DNA from: Drosophila pseudoobscura
Taxonomy: Eukaryota > Arthropoda > Insecta > Diptera > Drosophilidae
Direction: 5' to 3'
NCBI RefSeq assembly: GCF_009870125.1
Contig: NC_046681.1
Coordinates: 18,427,001-18,491,000, forward strand
Length of the DNA: 64,000 bases
Each line of letters begins with the position of its first letter. Position 1 is the stretch's first letter. A model generated the notes under the pieces. It was not told where the DNA came from and made no database searches. It saw only the letters and a program-made list of their open reading frames with translations. Made by a program: the position numbers and the translations under genes. Positions 40,063 through 52,100 of this stretch are shown here, in pieces.

Positions 40063-41565
40063 TTGGTTGTGATTCTAAAGTGCGTCGTTCCCTGTAACAA
40101 TTACTCAGCCACTTGGTCGGTCGTCGCTTAGTGGATCTGAAAACAATAAAGATAAGATATCAGTATTGATGACTGCGGGGTTGTCGCCGCTAGTCGTTGA
40201 GACCTTAAACGAAATAAACATAAATTAATCCGAAAACAAAAGAGTGTTTTTTACAAAATATAACTTAATGTTAAAAGCTTCTTAAATTGAATTAATAATG
40301 TTGTTTTTTCTATAGCTGGATGTTGCAGCCCTGGAAAAACGGTATTTGGTATTGTACAGTTTTGTTCGGTTGATGTCTTGGCTAAGTGACACCAAGTGGC
40401 GCCACAACGGAACTATCGCCTCAGTTGAAATTTTGAGATTTCTTTTTTTTTTTTAAAACAGTTTCTTCATATATTAACGAAATAACACCATGGCAGTGGT
40501 GTCGTGGGCGTGCTGCTGCCCTAATACAAGACCCTAATCATATGCAGTAATACATATGACTAAAACATAACAATCTGATATAATTTATTTATTAATTACT
40601 TTTAAAACAGCTTGGAAAAACAGTTTCTTCATATTATATTAACGTAATAGGGTATACCTATGCCCAAACTCCGGTTGACGTGACATTTCATACTCACTTA
40701 CGATGCTCAAGACGACCAGCTGCAAGGCGCAGAAGTGGAAGTCAAAGTCCTTGAACAGATAGACCTTGCCGGGGAAGCCATAGGACAGATTCATCACAAT
40801 CAGGAAGCCTCAACTACCTCTTTAAGATTTAAAAACACTTTCTTTTATTGGCATGGTCACAAGCTTGCCGTCTGTTATTAAATTGTATTTCTAAGTTCAT
40901 TAAAATTTCAAGAAATATTAATTTTACATTTGTTTAATAATTAATTTTTTGCTCATTTAGTATATATTTTTTTTTAGATTCCGACGATACAGACGAATAT
41001 CCTTGTGTTGATGCCGCTGCCGCTGTCGCGTTCTATTGACGTTGGATGTTGAGGGCTGTGTAGTTTATTTTTTGGAGGTGAGGTGATGGACGTTAGGCGC
41101 TGTAAAAATTGCTACATTTGAGGAAAGAAATCATATCAGGTTATATATGTATATATATAAATATATATGTCAATATATATGTGGGCAAAAAGAACAACAA
41201 CAAAGAGAAATAGAATGGAGAGGTGAAAAAAAGTGGAAGAGAAGTGGAAAATCTTCAAGTTAAGTTTTGTGAAAACGTTGGCAAAAACATTCAATTTGAA
41301 GTCGATTTGAACTTCAAGTTGAATATTTAATAAGAACGTCAATATATTTAATGGAACGTGCGATAACGTTCGAAGAAATTGAACATTTTGCGGGTAATGT
41401 GAGACCACATAGAAGTTTGTTTGTTTTTAGTTGCTATTTTTCACTTTTGTTGTTGTGGGTGATGGTTGCTTGGTTTGGTGGTGGAGTGCATGTTGATGAT
41501 AATTATTGAGATATATTTCATTGTTTATTTGTTCAATCTCAAGAAGCAGCCGCCTCCTTCGCCAC
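40063..41565. other. AT-rich spacer and 3' UTR of Acinus
   Basis: This holds no intact gene. A short direct repeat (ACAGTTTCTTCATATAT near 40460 and ACAGTTTCTTCATATTA near 40621) and a TATA-rich microsatellite near 41140-41180 are seen. One orphan exon-like piece lies at 40702-40809. The end nearest Acn should be its 3' UTR. The left and right gene blocks of this window meet here. Confidence 0.5.
40702..40809 (-). pseudogene. Orphan exon fragment of a membrane protein
   Basis: On the minus strand 36 codons read GFLIVMNLSYGFPGKVYLFK and then DFDFHFCALQLVVLSI, with fly-like codon use, and end exactly at a consensus donor (ATC|GTAAGT). Hydrophobic segments flank a short polar loop, as in a multi-pass membrane protein. 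No matching upstream or downstream exon is visible. I read it as a relic exon left in the spacer, or one exon of a gene whose other exons I could not find. The family is not recognised. Confidence 0.5.
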
Positions 41566-44168
41566 CTAGTAACGTCGTCGCTCCCTCTCGCGGCTCCGCG
41601 AATGGCGTCGCTCGTTTGAACGATTGCGACGCGTGTCACGTTGACGGTGGTCACGATCCTTGTCACGTTCCTTCTGGCGCTCCTCCCGTTCCTTAATGCG
41701 TAGCTTATGCTCCTCGATGCGTTTCTGGCGGAATGCCTCCTTCTCTGCAATCTATGTGTGGAGAGATACGTATTACATACCCCCTATAGGAGTAGAAATG
41801 CAATGCTTACCGCTTCCGGCGTAAGTGGCAGCCAGTAGATGCAGGGTGTGATCTTAGTTTTACGAAACAGATCATCCAATAGCCTAATTGGTGGCTCGTT
41901 CTCCTTTCTTTTTGTCTTGGGCACTGTTATAAAATAGATTTTGTAATCACAAAGCAATACAAAGAGCAGATGAAGGCTTACTTGGTGATCCAGAGCGGCT
42001 ACGTCCGTGTGTATTGCGATCGTTATTGCGTTCATTGCGATCACGTTCGCGTCCTCTGACACCATCTCCTTCCTTGGAGCGCTTGCGATCCTGACCAGGT
42101 CGCTCAACATCGCGCGATCGGGAATCCACTGCACGCTCCTTGCTCCCTCGACGTCTGTCGTTGCTGATTTTCTCGCGGTCATTAGGCTCCTTTTTGCCCA
42201 CATCCCATTCCCGTACCGGGCGGGCAGGCTGCTCAGAGCATAACGATTAGATTCGATTTTAGTTACGAAAAAAATTAAGATTAGATTCTTGTACCTTTTT
42301 ATCAGTCGCCTCCAAACGAGACCAAGCATTGCCTGATTGCTGATTATCTCTGGTATTTTCCTGGCCATAACGTGGCGGCTCGTCCTTTGTCAATTGGATC
42401 GCACGATCCATGTCTGTACGACTGCCGAAATCCACATTCAAGCACTTTGGATTCGAGACTGGCCAGCGTACTCCATGCAGGGCGTGGCGTGTTTCAATAG
42501 CCTCGCTGTAAAGAAAGGATCATATGAATATAAAGGAGATATGTTTATTTAGTAATAGGATACTAACTCTTCATTGGAATAGGCAACAAAGCACTTGGAC
42601 TTGATACGATCTATCCAGAAACCATCTTCGACTATCTTGCCCGTCCGTGCCAGCAGCCCCTTCAGCTGGAGCACAGTGAAGGGACGCACCAAATTGGTTA
42701 TGTAGAGCACGTGACTGGAACGATTGCGGGCTGGACTCGGTGAGCGGACTATATTGGGTTTCGCAGACGGAACTGTTGATTTACTCAACCCCCCGCCGAC
42801 ATGCACCTGCACAATGTCTGTGGCGAGCGCCGGTGTGGTTCGCCCAGCGCCTGCGGCGGCGGTTTCCTTTGTCGCACTCGACTCGGCAACACTGTTGTCA
42901 GTGGCAGTGACGACAGTGACCGTGCCACTCTCGTCGCATTCACGCTCCTTGCGCAGTACTGGTGCCACGGGGGACACAGAACGCTCCGATTCATGGTCGC
43001 TAGTGACAAGACCCTCCTCCTCCGAGGACGAGTCCAGCTGGACATCGCTGAGCGGCACTGGCACCACATCGGATATGATGTTCTTCAGCGAATCCGTCGA
43101 AATGGCCAGCACGGGCGGTGCGCGATCTGATGATTTTTTGTTCGTCAGCCACTTGCGCTTGCGCACTGAGCGCTGACTCTGCAGAACAGTGGGTGCTGGC
43201 GCAGTGGGTGGTGTCGCGGTGACTGACGTCTCGTGCTTATTTTTCGGAAGATCATTGGCCTCGTCCTGAGCTGGTTCTGGCTGCTTTTCTACTGACTTTT
43301 TGCGATTCTCCTTTTGCTCGTCCTTCGTCTTGATGGGGTTCCGCTCCGGTAGCTGCTCCTTATGCTTCCTCTTTCTCTCCTCCCTGCGCTCAGACTTTGG
43401 GGTGTCCTCGGCTGCGGCCTCATCATCCCTTTCTTCAACGTCCTCTGTTTGAATGTCTAATACATCACTGGATGTTTTTAGATGTTCCTCCTCCTTACTT
43501 GCTGTTAGGCTAATCGAAGGAGAAGGAACTTTTACCTCTTGAATGTGAATGCTCTGCCTGCCGTCGTCGTCAGCGTCATCGTCTTCAATTGGCTTTTTAT
43601 CATCCGATTTGTCATCGTTCTTCACGTCCTTCTTGGCATTACCTGGCTCTGGTTGCGGCTTCTCGACCTCAAGTTCTGATTCCTCCTTCGGCTCCGGGTC
43701 CGCTACAGGTGCAGCATCGCTCTTAGACTCATCTACGCTGTCTGCAGCCGGAGGAGTCCTCTTCTCGCTCTTATCGGGTTTGACCACATCCACGTTGTTT
43801 CTGCTCGATTCGCATTTATCCGAATCGGCGCCGTTTTCTCCCTCCTCCGGTATGGTTTCCACCTTTTTATCGCTGCTTTTACTTTCCACGCGCTTTTTAG
43901 GCGTCGTGCGGCTGCTGCGGCTCTTGCGCACTGGTGATGGCGATGCCGCACGCTCCTCGCTGGAGGCACGCTCGCGATCTTGAGCCTCATTGATTTCTTC
44001 GCGCGATGCGGCGGCCTGTGGCGTTTCCTGATTTTCAGCATCTTTTTGCACTACGACGCTATCTTCCTCATTTCTTTCATTTTCGGACACTTTGCGGGAG
44101 CGTCGACTACGTCGTGCCGGCAACGGTGCGGGCGATGTAGATTTTTTTCGCTCGCTGCGCCGCCTCAT
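41566..44168 (-). CDS. Acn: Acinus, ASAP/exon-junction complex RNA-binding protein
   Basis: Acinus scaffolds the nuclear ASAP complex with RNPS1 and SAP18, joins the exon junction complex in splicing, and in flies also affects autophagy. Five exons join in frame: 44168-42568, 42505-42295, 42228-41982, 41923-41811 and 41751-41566, about 785 residues. The N-terminal half is Ser/Glu/Lys-rich and disordered. An RRM-like domain starts near residue 480 ([41 protein letters not shown]). After an Arg/Asp/Ser-rich stretch comes the RNPS1-SAP18 binding motif ([20 protein letters not shown], then WLPLTPE) at about 695-723, and an Arg/Glu-rich tail. I chose the ATG that gives MRRRSERKK. Nine codons upstream in the same frame is another ATG, but it precedes a splice-like TTTTTTACAG. 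Confidence 0.93.
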
Positions 44169-44361
44169 AGCTGTAAAAAAGCGCCCTCGGCTCACAGCAC
44201 TGCAAAAAATCTGAAATAAAATGCGCGTGAACTTCTATATGTCGACACGTCTGATATTTAATGCACTGATGAACGTTTAATTCCCAAATTTAGCGATATG
44301 CACCTTTTTTCTTTGAGAAAAATTTTGCCTGCCAGCGTCAATCCGCCATCAATATGTAGGG

Positions 44362-44528
44362 TTCAGTGTGACCGCCGACCGATACAATATACCGTCCGAA
44401 CTCAGAAATATACCGAAATATACCGCCACATTTTTAAAATATACCGTAAATGTACGGGCGAATTCAAGTTCTATCATACATATTCCTCGTTTTTGATATT
44501 CCGTCGAATATTATTAGCTAGATAGAAC
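44362..44528 (-). repeat. Dispersed repeat carrying promoter motifs, copy B (Acn promoter)
   Basis: Read on the minus strand this matches copy A at 1685-1866, beginning GTTCTATCTAGCTAATAATA, with the ATTCGACGGAATATC and AAAACGAGGAATATG block unchanged. It continues through several GGTATATTT-like boxes and ends in CGGTCACACTG, a perfect core promoter Motif 1. That lies about 200 bp before the Acn start codon, so it is very likely the Acn promoter. Confidence 0.6.
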
Positions 44529-44684
44529 ACCCAGCCCTGCCCACATAATTTTATTCGATTAATGAATCAATTTTCAACTGGACTGACTTGTTTTAAATAC
44601 TTCAATTGTATTCCTGCTATGGCGATCGTTTTGTTTGTTTTTGCTTAAATTTTGGTTGCTCAGCAAAAATATTAGCATCTCGTA

Positions 44685-44692
44685 TATCGATA
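44685..44692. promoter_or_regulatory. DRE (TATCGATA) between Acn and Ttc19
   Basis: A perfect DREF-binding site lies in the divergent Acn/Ttc19 spacer, about 510 bp from the Ttc19 start. DREF sites mark housekeeping and growth genes. Which of the two genes uses it cannot be told. Confidence 0.5.
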
Positions 44693-45202
44693 AGAAATCG
44701 AACTTAGCCCACTGAACCCCCCTCTATTTAAACAGTTGAACGACTTGAGGTAAATGGCGGCAAATACTGCTGATTGTCAATTTTTCTTGTAGATCCATGC
44801 CTCGACACTTTAAAAAAACCCGACATCATTCACCTGAACTGCACTATTATTCTTCAAGTCTTATCATTTTCATTGGGATATAAAACTACCCCCCTGGTCA
44901 ACAATGGGTTAATCTTTTTCTGTCGGAATGTTCGGAAGTTATATTTCTCGATATTATTATTCGTTCAAATGCGGCGTCGTTGCAATATACACTTTTCCAC
45001 AGCATTTATTTCCATTTATTTTTAAAACTACATTTCGTAAGAATACTTTTAATAGTAATTGTCAACTTTGTCTTTTCTTGACTAAACTCTAAGTTTGGTG
45101 CGTATTTCCACACTTTGCAGCACTAGGGCGCATTTCATAAGTCGGCAACCCAAAACTTCCAACTTTGATTTTAGGCATAAAATGCGTTAATATATTATTA
45201 AA

Positions 45203-46535
45203 ATGATTGTTACGAATATTTCCAAATTAACCCAAGTAATGGCCAGACTTCGGGTCGGCCCAAGTCCAAGGGAATATGGGCAGATGTCAAAATTTCGAAG
45301 AACCATCAACCAGCAACGGTCAGAATCGGGATTCTCGTCGCCCTGCCCTAATGTGGGTCGACATCAGCACCATGGTACCGGTTCAGCCTCGGGGAATGCA
45401 TACAGAGGCACGGCCTTGGCATTTACAGCAGCCTTCACTTTCAATCTGTTTGGAAACAGCGATAATGACAAGGAGGAGACTCCTGAAGAGAAATTGATCA
45501 ACCAGATCAAGCGATCCATTCTATGTGTACAACGGGAACAGTATGACAAGGCGGAGCAGATGCTCCACCTGGCACTGCGGATGGCTCAAGACTTGCAGAG
45601 CAAAGATGGCATTACGTATGTGTACGATGTAATGGCCAACCTGGCCATGGAGCGCGAGCAGTTCAAAAAGGCAGAGAAGATATTCACGGATGTGATGAAG
45701 CGTCTCTTTGCCGATGGCCACACGGAAGAGAGCCCAAAGGTTTGTCCGTCACTTATCTGTACTGAGGTCTAACCACATTAAACCGCTTGGTTTGAATGCT
45801 TTCAGATACTGCACATTAGTTCCAAGATAGCGCACATGTCCCAGTTGCAAGGCGATCTGGAGAAGAGCTACCAAGGCTTTGTCTGGACCCTGCAGCAGCT
45901 GGCCAAGCTACTTGAGAAGGTGCCCGAAGACAAGGACATCCAAGAGCTGTATGGCTTGACAAAAAATTGGTATTGAAGGTGTTTCCATATTGATTTCCAA
46001 GCTCGTAACCCCCGAACCCTCCTCATCAAACCGTATCCCTAACGATGTGTATTTTCCAGGTTTGGCCAGCTGCTGATGAAGCAAGGAAAATACACAGAGG
46101 CCAAGAACCTTTTTAAAGAAGCCTTCGACACCCTCTGCGATGTGTATGGCGCCGTCAACGATGCTTCGGTGACCATTTTGAACAACATCAGTGTGGCATA
46201 TGTGAACGTAAGTCCTGTCCTCCTTCCATAAGGCATTCACTTGTACAATAACCTCAAGTTAATTATTTTAGCTTGAAAACTACACAGAAGCAAAGGAAAC
46301 TCTAATGCAAGCCATGGCCCTGGCCAAAGAGCTCAAGGACGTCAGTCAAGAGGGAGTGCTGCTGGCTAATCTGGGTCTGGTTTACCTACGTGAGGGTCTG
46401 ATGCAGCAGGCTGAGCAGTCCTGCAAGTTGGCTTGGAAAATGGGGCAACAGCACAAGAATCCCGATGCCATCGAGCAGGCCGAGTATTGCCTCAACGAGA
46501 TCAAGGCAACCATTAATGGGACCAAAGGGAAATGA
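45203..46535 (+). CDS. Ttc19: Tetratricopeptide repeat protein 19, mitochondrial complex III factor
   Basis: TTC19 acts on respiratory complex III in the inner mitochondrial membrane, helping clear Rieske-protein fragments. Four exons join in frame: 45203-45739, 45806-45969, 46060-46207 and 46272-46535, giving 370 residues. The N-terminus is basic and acid-poor with a hydrophobic stretch (ALAFTAAFTFNLFG), which fits import and a membrane anchor. TPR units follow, for example YDKAEQMLHLALRMA, FKKAEKIFTDVMKRL, YTEAKNLFKEAFDTL and YTEAKETLMQAMALA, then MQQAEQSCKLAWKMG. The first ATG at 45203 is used. A second at 45239 is possible but would shorten the leader. An AATAAA near 46614 is the likely poly(A) signal. 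Confidence 0.92.
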
Positions 46536-46668
46536 AGTTGATTTTTTCCTGTAAAAGTGTATTTTTTGACTAATTTAAACCGTTCGTGTAGAAAAGCATA
46601 ATTTTTGAATGCAAATAAAAAACTCTATCTCTGAAATTATGTGGATGTTTAAGTAACGTTCCAAGAAA

Positions 46669-48074
46669 CTATTCCAACTTGGCTATAACAATCATCAGCG
46701 CCACGCCGGTGAGTAGGGCTAGGATCTCCTTCAAGGATTGCTTCAGTTTGGTCGACTCCTCTAGCAGCTCTGGAAGCACGCTTACTGTGGCGATGTAAAT
46801 GAATCCGCCGGCTGTGAAGGGCAAAACCCAGGGAGCAGAGTTATCCTCACCGCTGCCGGCACCAATCAGGGCCAACGCTGTGCCTGCCACGGCTCCCAGC
46901 GCCGTCACGAGCTGCAGCATCATCGCCTTTCTGCGGGAGCATCCCGACTTGATAAGTATGGCAAAATCACCAATCTCATGCGGCACCTCGTGCAGCAGAA
47001 TGGTGATGGTTGTGATTATGCCGATGCTGTTGCCAGCCAAATAGGAAGCACCAATTGCCAGTCCATCGGTGAAGTTGTGGGCAAAATCTGCCGCCAAATT
47101 CAAGTAACCTGAGATCTCCACCTCGCCCTCCGGCTCTGGCTCGGGCTCTGGTTTCTTTGCCTTGGCTTTCGATGATTTACCTTGTTTATCGCCATCTCCG
47201 CTGCCTTCTCTTATCGGTGCTTTCTTCTCGGCAACAGGTTTGGGTTTGGGCTTGGGTGCACCGTGGCTGTGCCCGTGTCCACCGCCGCCGCCGCCACCTT
47301 TCAGTATGCGCACAAGTTTCTCCACTGAAAGGAAGGCGATAATTCCGCCCAGAACCCACAGACCAACGCTCATGTCGTGACTGTGTCCATGGGCCTCGCC
47401 TTCAAGATGATGATGGTCGTGTCCGTGGCCGTGGCTGTGACCATGCCCGTGGTCGTGCTCTCCGTGACTATGCGGATGCGTTGCATGCGGTATCAAGTGC
47501 AGAAATGCATCGCCTAATAGGCCGCCGGATGCAAATGCCAGTAGAACTTTCAAACGGGGTTTCATGGCATCGCTGTTATCAAGCGGTATGATGTAGAGCA
47601 ATACAAAAGGCGCGGCACTGATGAGCAACGTGGACCCAATTGAATGCAACCATATGGTGCTCATATCTATAGAGAATAATATAAAGTCACATATGTAAAT
47701 AATTAGAGACAATGCGAGAGCTTACCAAGTGCCAGCTTCGTTTTGCTGTGGATGTGGACGTCTTCATGCCCGTGATGATGATGCCCATGCTCGTGGTGCT
47801 CATCGTGATGATCATGACCGTGGTGATCGTCATGATGATGATGATGATGATGGTGATGATCATCATCATCATGATCGTGATGGTGAACTGCCGGCGGAGC
47901 CTTCTTCGCATCGAAATTTTCATTCGCTTCGCGCGAGTATTTAAAACTGGGGTTTCCCTGGCCCCCGCATAATGACGGTAGAGAAAGTAGTATGCCACTG
48001 AGTATAACGCCTAGTGCTAGCTTCTGGTAAAATAGAAGCTTGCTGCTCTGGAAATCGGCCAAGTGCTTGGCCAT
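46669..48074 (-). CDS. Catsup: Catecholamines up, ZIP7-type zinc transporter
   Basis: This is a ZIP (SLC39A7) family transporter that releases zinc from ER/Golgi to cytosol. In flies it also restrains dopamine synthesis enzymes and affects Notch/EGFR trafficking. Two exons, 48074-47726 and 47666-46669, give 448 residues, the family length. The first exon encodes a signal/first membrane segment and a very His-rich loop. A second His-rich loop ([20 protein letters not shown]) lies between membrane helices. Helices IV and V carry the metal-site residues in [13 protein letters not shown] (about 311) and [15 protein letters not shown] (about 341). The C-terminus ends in a membrane helix ([16 protein letters not shown]). 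It lies convergent with Ttc19, with stop codons 133 bp apart. Confidence 0.95.
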
Positions 48075-48436
48075 TTTAAATATACGCGTCGGACTTTTTC
48101 TCGTTGTGACGTGTTTTCTTCTGTTTACATTTGCTCAATTTATTACATAGCAACTACACGGTAACTACACATTTGCTACGTAATGAGAGGATAAAGAGGG
48201 TATGGACAGCACGCAACACGGCTCAGAAAATGCAACGCATGCAAGGTAAAATACACCCAATTTGCCGAATATACCGTGAAGGCAAAATCGGTCACAAGCG
48301 AGGTGAGGTTCGTACGAACCTTGCAATTTGCCTTGGATGTTTTTGCCTGTTGTCCATACCCTTTTTATAGCATAGCCCATTCAAAATTACGACTCATTTT
48401 TTCGTCACAGGAGAGAGCATCAGTGTAAATCGGACT

Positions 48437-48444
48437 TATCGATA
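48437..48444. promoter_or_regulatory. DRE (TATCGATA) upstream of Catsup
   Basis: This is a perfect DREF site about 360 bp upstream of the Catsup start on the opposite strand and 60 bp before a small plus-strand frame. It could serve Catsup, the small frame, or both. Confidence 0.5.
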
Positions 48445-48503
48445 AAATATATAAAAAGAGCTGCGCGCCAAATTGTAACTGTTTGAAAGTGAGCGACAAG
48501 GAA

Positions 48504-48665
48504 ATGAATGGAGTAAATGGTGCAGGGAAGCTGGAAAAAGAAACCCGCGCATTGAAGTTGCTATACCTGGGTTCTTTAATATATACCTTTGTAAATGCAA
48601 TTGTAATTTATGCAATTCACCCATTAACTCGGGTGACATTGCACACATTATACAGTATTGTATAA
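48504..48665 (+). CDS. Possible small membrane protein, 53 residues
   Basis: From ATG at 48504 the frame gives MNGVNGAGKLEKETRALKLL and then a hydrophobic stretch (YLGSLIYTFVNAIVIYAI) before a short tail. It starts 60 bp after a DRE site, so a promoter is available. Nothing identifies it. It may be a real small protein, the first exon of a lost gene, or chance. Codon use in the second half is AT-rich, which argues against strong coding constraint. Confidence 0.25.
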   Translation: MNGVNGAGKLEKETRALKLLYLGSLIYTFVNAIVIYAIHPLTRVTLHTLYSIV

Positions 48666-49170
48666 AGTATTTATGTACATATATGTATGGTTAGTGGTCA
48701 AGTGCAGAGAGTACTCACTACAGTATTTGGTGTCTCCTGTCGACTGGAATATAAAGCGCGACGATTTGTTTCAACTGTTTTTTGTTTTTAATTTGTATAT
48801 TTTGCAATTTAATGACTATTAAATATCTTTCGCTTTTAGTTGGTTTTTTCGTTGCCAGACATAGTTAAACGATGCTAATAACTAGACACGTGAAGGGTGC
48901 ATAATATTTTATGTATACGATGCCATTAGATAATCCGTTACAAAATAAGAACGATTAAAATTCGGTCGGAGTTCAATAAATAATAACTTTGAGTTACACA
49001 CGTAGCATTACTGCAAATAAAGGCCTACCATTGCCTGCATATCCGCATGTACTTAAATCGGGGGCCGTACACTAAGTATAATTTTAAATGCTCTCTATGT
49101 ATGTGTATTTATTTACAAGCCACTTTGGTTGCGAATTGCTCATGCTCCTGCTGCTCCAGCTGGACACGCC
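48666..49170. other. AT-rich intergenic DNA and mib2 3' UTR
   Basis: No gene is seen. The mib2 mRNA should end here. A minus-strand AATAAA equivalent (TTTATT) lies near 49107. Confidence 0.45.
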
Positions 49171-52100
49171 TCAGTACAGATTGATCTTCTTGAGTATCGT
49201 TTTGCGGCACATGTGACACGTGCGCAACGTCTCGGCGCAGTGGGAGCAAGCCCCATGGCCGCACAAAAAGGCGACATCCCTTTTGCGCTCCATGCAAATG
49301 CCACAATAGTGCGATTCCTCGAACTCCTGCACTTTGTTCTCCAAGTACCGCAGGAGATCCCCCGATGGCTGACGGGCCGGATCACTGGGCGATGATGTGG
49401 ACGGTTGCAGGGGGACTACCCGCCCGTTGGAGGTCACACGGCGTTCTATGAGCACACCACATTTTAGACATTTCTTCATGCGTATGCCGCACTCCTCGCA
49501 GGCGATTTGATGTTGGCACGGCTCGAAGCGCACCAGGGAAAGGATCTCATTGCACACGATGCACTCCAGTGGACCCGCGACCATGGCCGGACTAGGAGCC
49601 GGACCTGGCAGGGCGGCAGCCACAGCCCCGGCCACAAATGGCTTCTCTCCTGTGGCATTGGCTGTGGCTGTGCTGCTGCTTGAGGTAGCTGGCGGCTTGG
49701 GTGCCTTCTTGCGAGGCGCAACCTGTGGCGAAACATTTGGGGGTGCCGTCAATGGAGGGGTATCCGAATTTAGTTTCTTGACTCCCGGTGATGCAAATGG
49801 TGTTGCTGTTGCTACGGCTACTGATGGCGACGGCGTTGCTCCGGCCATATCGTTGGGCTTTGGCATTACATCTAGATGTTGGCGTTGAGGTGGCGGAGGA
49901 ACGGGCGCCGCTCCGTTTGTTTCCGCGGCCCCAGATCCACCTCCCGTTGGCATTTCGTCTTCAGACATATCGAGGGCCTGCAAGCGCAGCAAGGCTGCGG
50001 CACTCGAGGATTCCGCCTCCGGCTGCTGCTGTCCAAAGATCATCTGCCTGATGTTGCGGTCGGTGATCCACTCGAATATGCTGGCATTGGCATTGTTCAG
50101 CTCCACGCGGCACCCGGCCCGCGACAGATAGATGAGTATGCTGTACATCAGACGATCCTCTGCGCGGACACTCGTCTGCACGAGACTCATGTAGAATTTG
50201 TGTATCTCGGGCGCCTCCTCGGGATTCGGTTCAGCTGCCGACTGCAGATTGGACTTTTTGATCACGCACACATGCATGGCATTGTCCCCGTCCTCGTCCT
50301 TGGCATTCACATCACATGATAGCCGCACGAGGCGCTCGATCACGCCGGCATGACCCTGCGAGACGGCCAGCAAGAACGGCGTCTGACGTCGATTGTTGCT
50401 GATGTCCAGCTCGGCCTGGCCCTCCGTGACGAGCGTCTCGACTACCTGTGCATGTCCATTGAGGGCGGCCAAATGCAGGGCTGCGAATCCATCGTCCTTT
50501 CGCACATTCACCAACTGCCGAGAGAGCTGCAGTATGCGCCGTGCGGCCACCACATTCCCCTTGAGCGCCGCATGGTGCAGCACATTAAAGCCGCGATTGT
50601 TCTTCACCGTAAAATCCAGATTTGGGGCGTTGCACAGCAGTTCCACCACCTCGGTGTTCTCTTTGCCGATGGCATCGTGCAGTGCCGTATCGCCGTACGA
50701 GTCCTGAATGTTCACATTGGCCTGGTGCTGCAGCAGCTCTCGCACACAGTGTGGCGTCTTCTTGTGCGCACAAATGTGCAGCGCAGAGCAGTGGCTCGAG
50801 TTAAGGAAATTCACTTCGGCCCCGTGCTGCAGCAGGACACGCATTGTGGCCGGCTGATTGCCAAAGGCGGCATAATGGAGCGCCGAGTCGCCCTCCTTGT
50901 CCACCGCATTCACATTGGCGCCTTTGGAGATGAGGTAGCTGACCAGCTCGACGTAGCCCTGATGAGAGGCCACCTGTATGCACGCCTTGCCCCCGCTCAT
51001 GACATCCACTTGGGTGGGATTCATGTCCAGATATTGGCGCACAAATTCTAGATGCCCCTGGGCCGCTTCGCGCACTAGTTTATCCGCCACAGAGCTGCCC
51101 GAGAGGCCGGAGAGGGGTGTCATTACATGATCGGCACGCCGATGGCTCAGATCCATCATGCTGTTGGAGCGTTCCGCAGCCGTGGCCAAAGGCGAACGCT
51201 CCAGTTTGACACATTTGGGATTCAGGGTCCACTCGAAGCCATCATCCAGCTGCTGAATGCGCAGATCCCCATCCGAGTAGACTTTCACCACTTTGCAGAT
51301 TTTACCTAAAGCCTGAAAAGGGAAACAAAGAGACAATTCTTATTGGAAATCTACAGATTACGAATTTCCTGGCCACTACTTACATATCGCATAATATCAA
51401 TCCATTCGCCGTGACCCTTCTGCAGCTGTTGGACCTTGTTGGCATCGTTGATGATGGTCACCAGATCCCCCACACGAAAGGAGACAACTTTTACGAGTGC
51501 GGCGGGATGGAAGGTCCATCGATTGGGACAGTTTTCATATTGCACCCTGCCAGAAGAAGAAATCATTACAAGAATCCTCTCAGAGGAACAAAGCTGTACT
51601 CCTTACCGTATATCTCCTTTATCTGTGATCCTATGGACTGTTCCCAGCTTGGCCAGATGCTCGACCATTCGCGGATTCCAACCGCCGTGGCCCTGCTGTA
51701 GTTTCATGAGGGCATCTACCTCCAGGCAAACCTTGACCCGATCGCCCACAGAGAAGCTTGGCTTCACCATCGGCGCCACCGGTTGCTGCTCCTCCGGCTG
51801 GCCCAGCACTGGCATGTGATCCTTGTAGTAGTGGCCGCCGCCAGTGGCCGATATGTACTTGAGGTCGACGTTGCCCTTGTGCCCCAGACGATAGACGTTC
51901 GTTGAGCCCGTTACCCACGAAACGTTGGCTACACTGCGACAGGATTCGTTGTCCCAGCCACGGATTTCCATAACACGACCCGTCCTGCCCTCGCCGCCGT
52001 CCTGGTCGTTCCACTCCCAGTCCGGGCCGCGCACAACCTTCGAGCCAACGAAAATTCCACGCAATTGAATGCGCTTCGACCCCTTGCGCGTTGGCACACG

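Noticed and set aside
49876-51051. Plus-strand frames of 147 and 233 residues inside mib2
   Set aside because: They are antisense shadows of the ankyrin-repeat exon.
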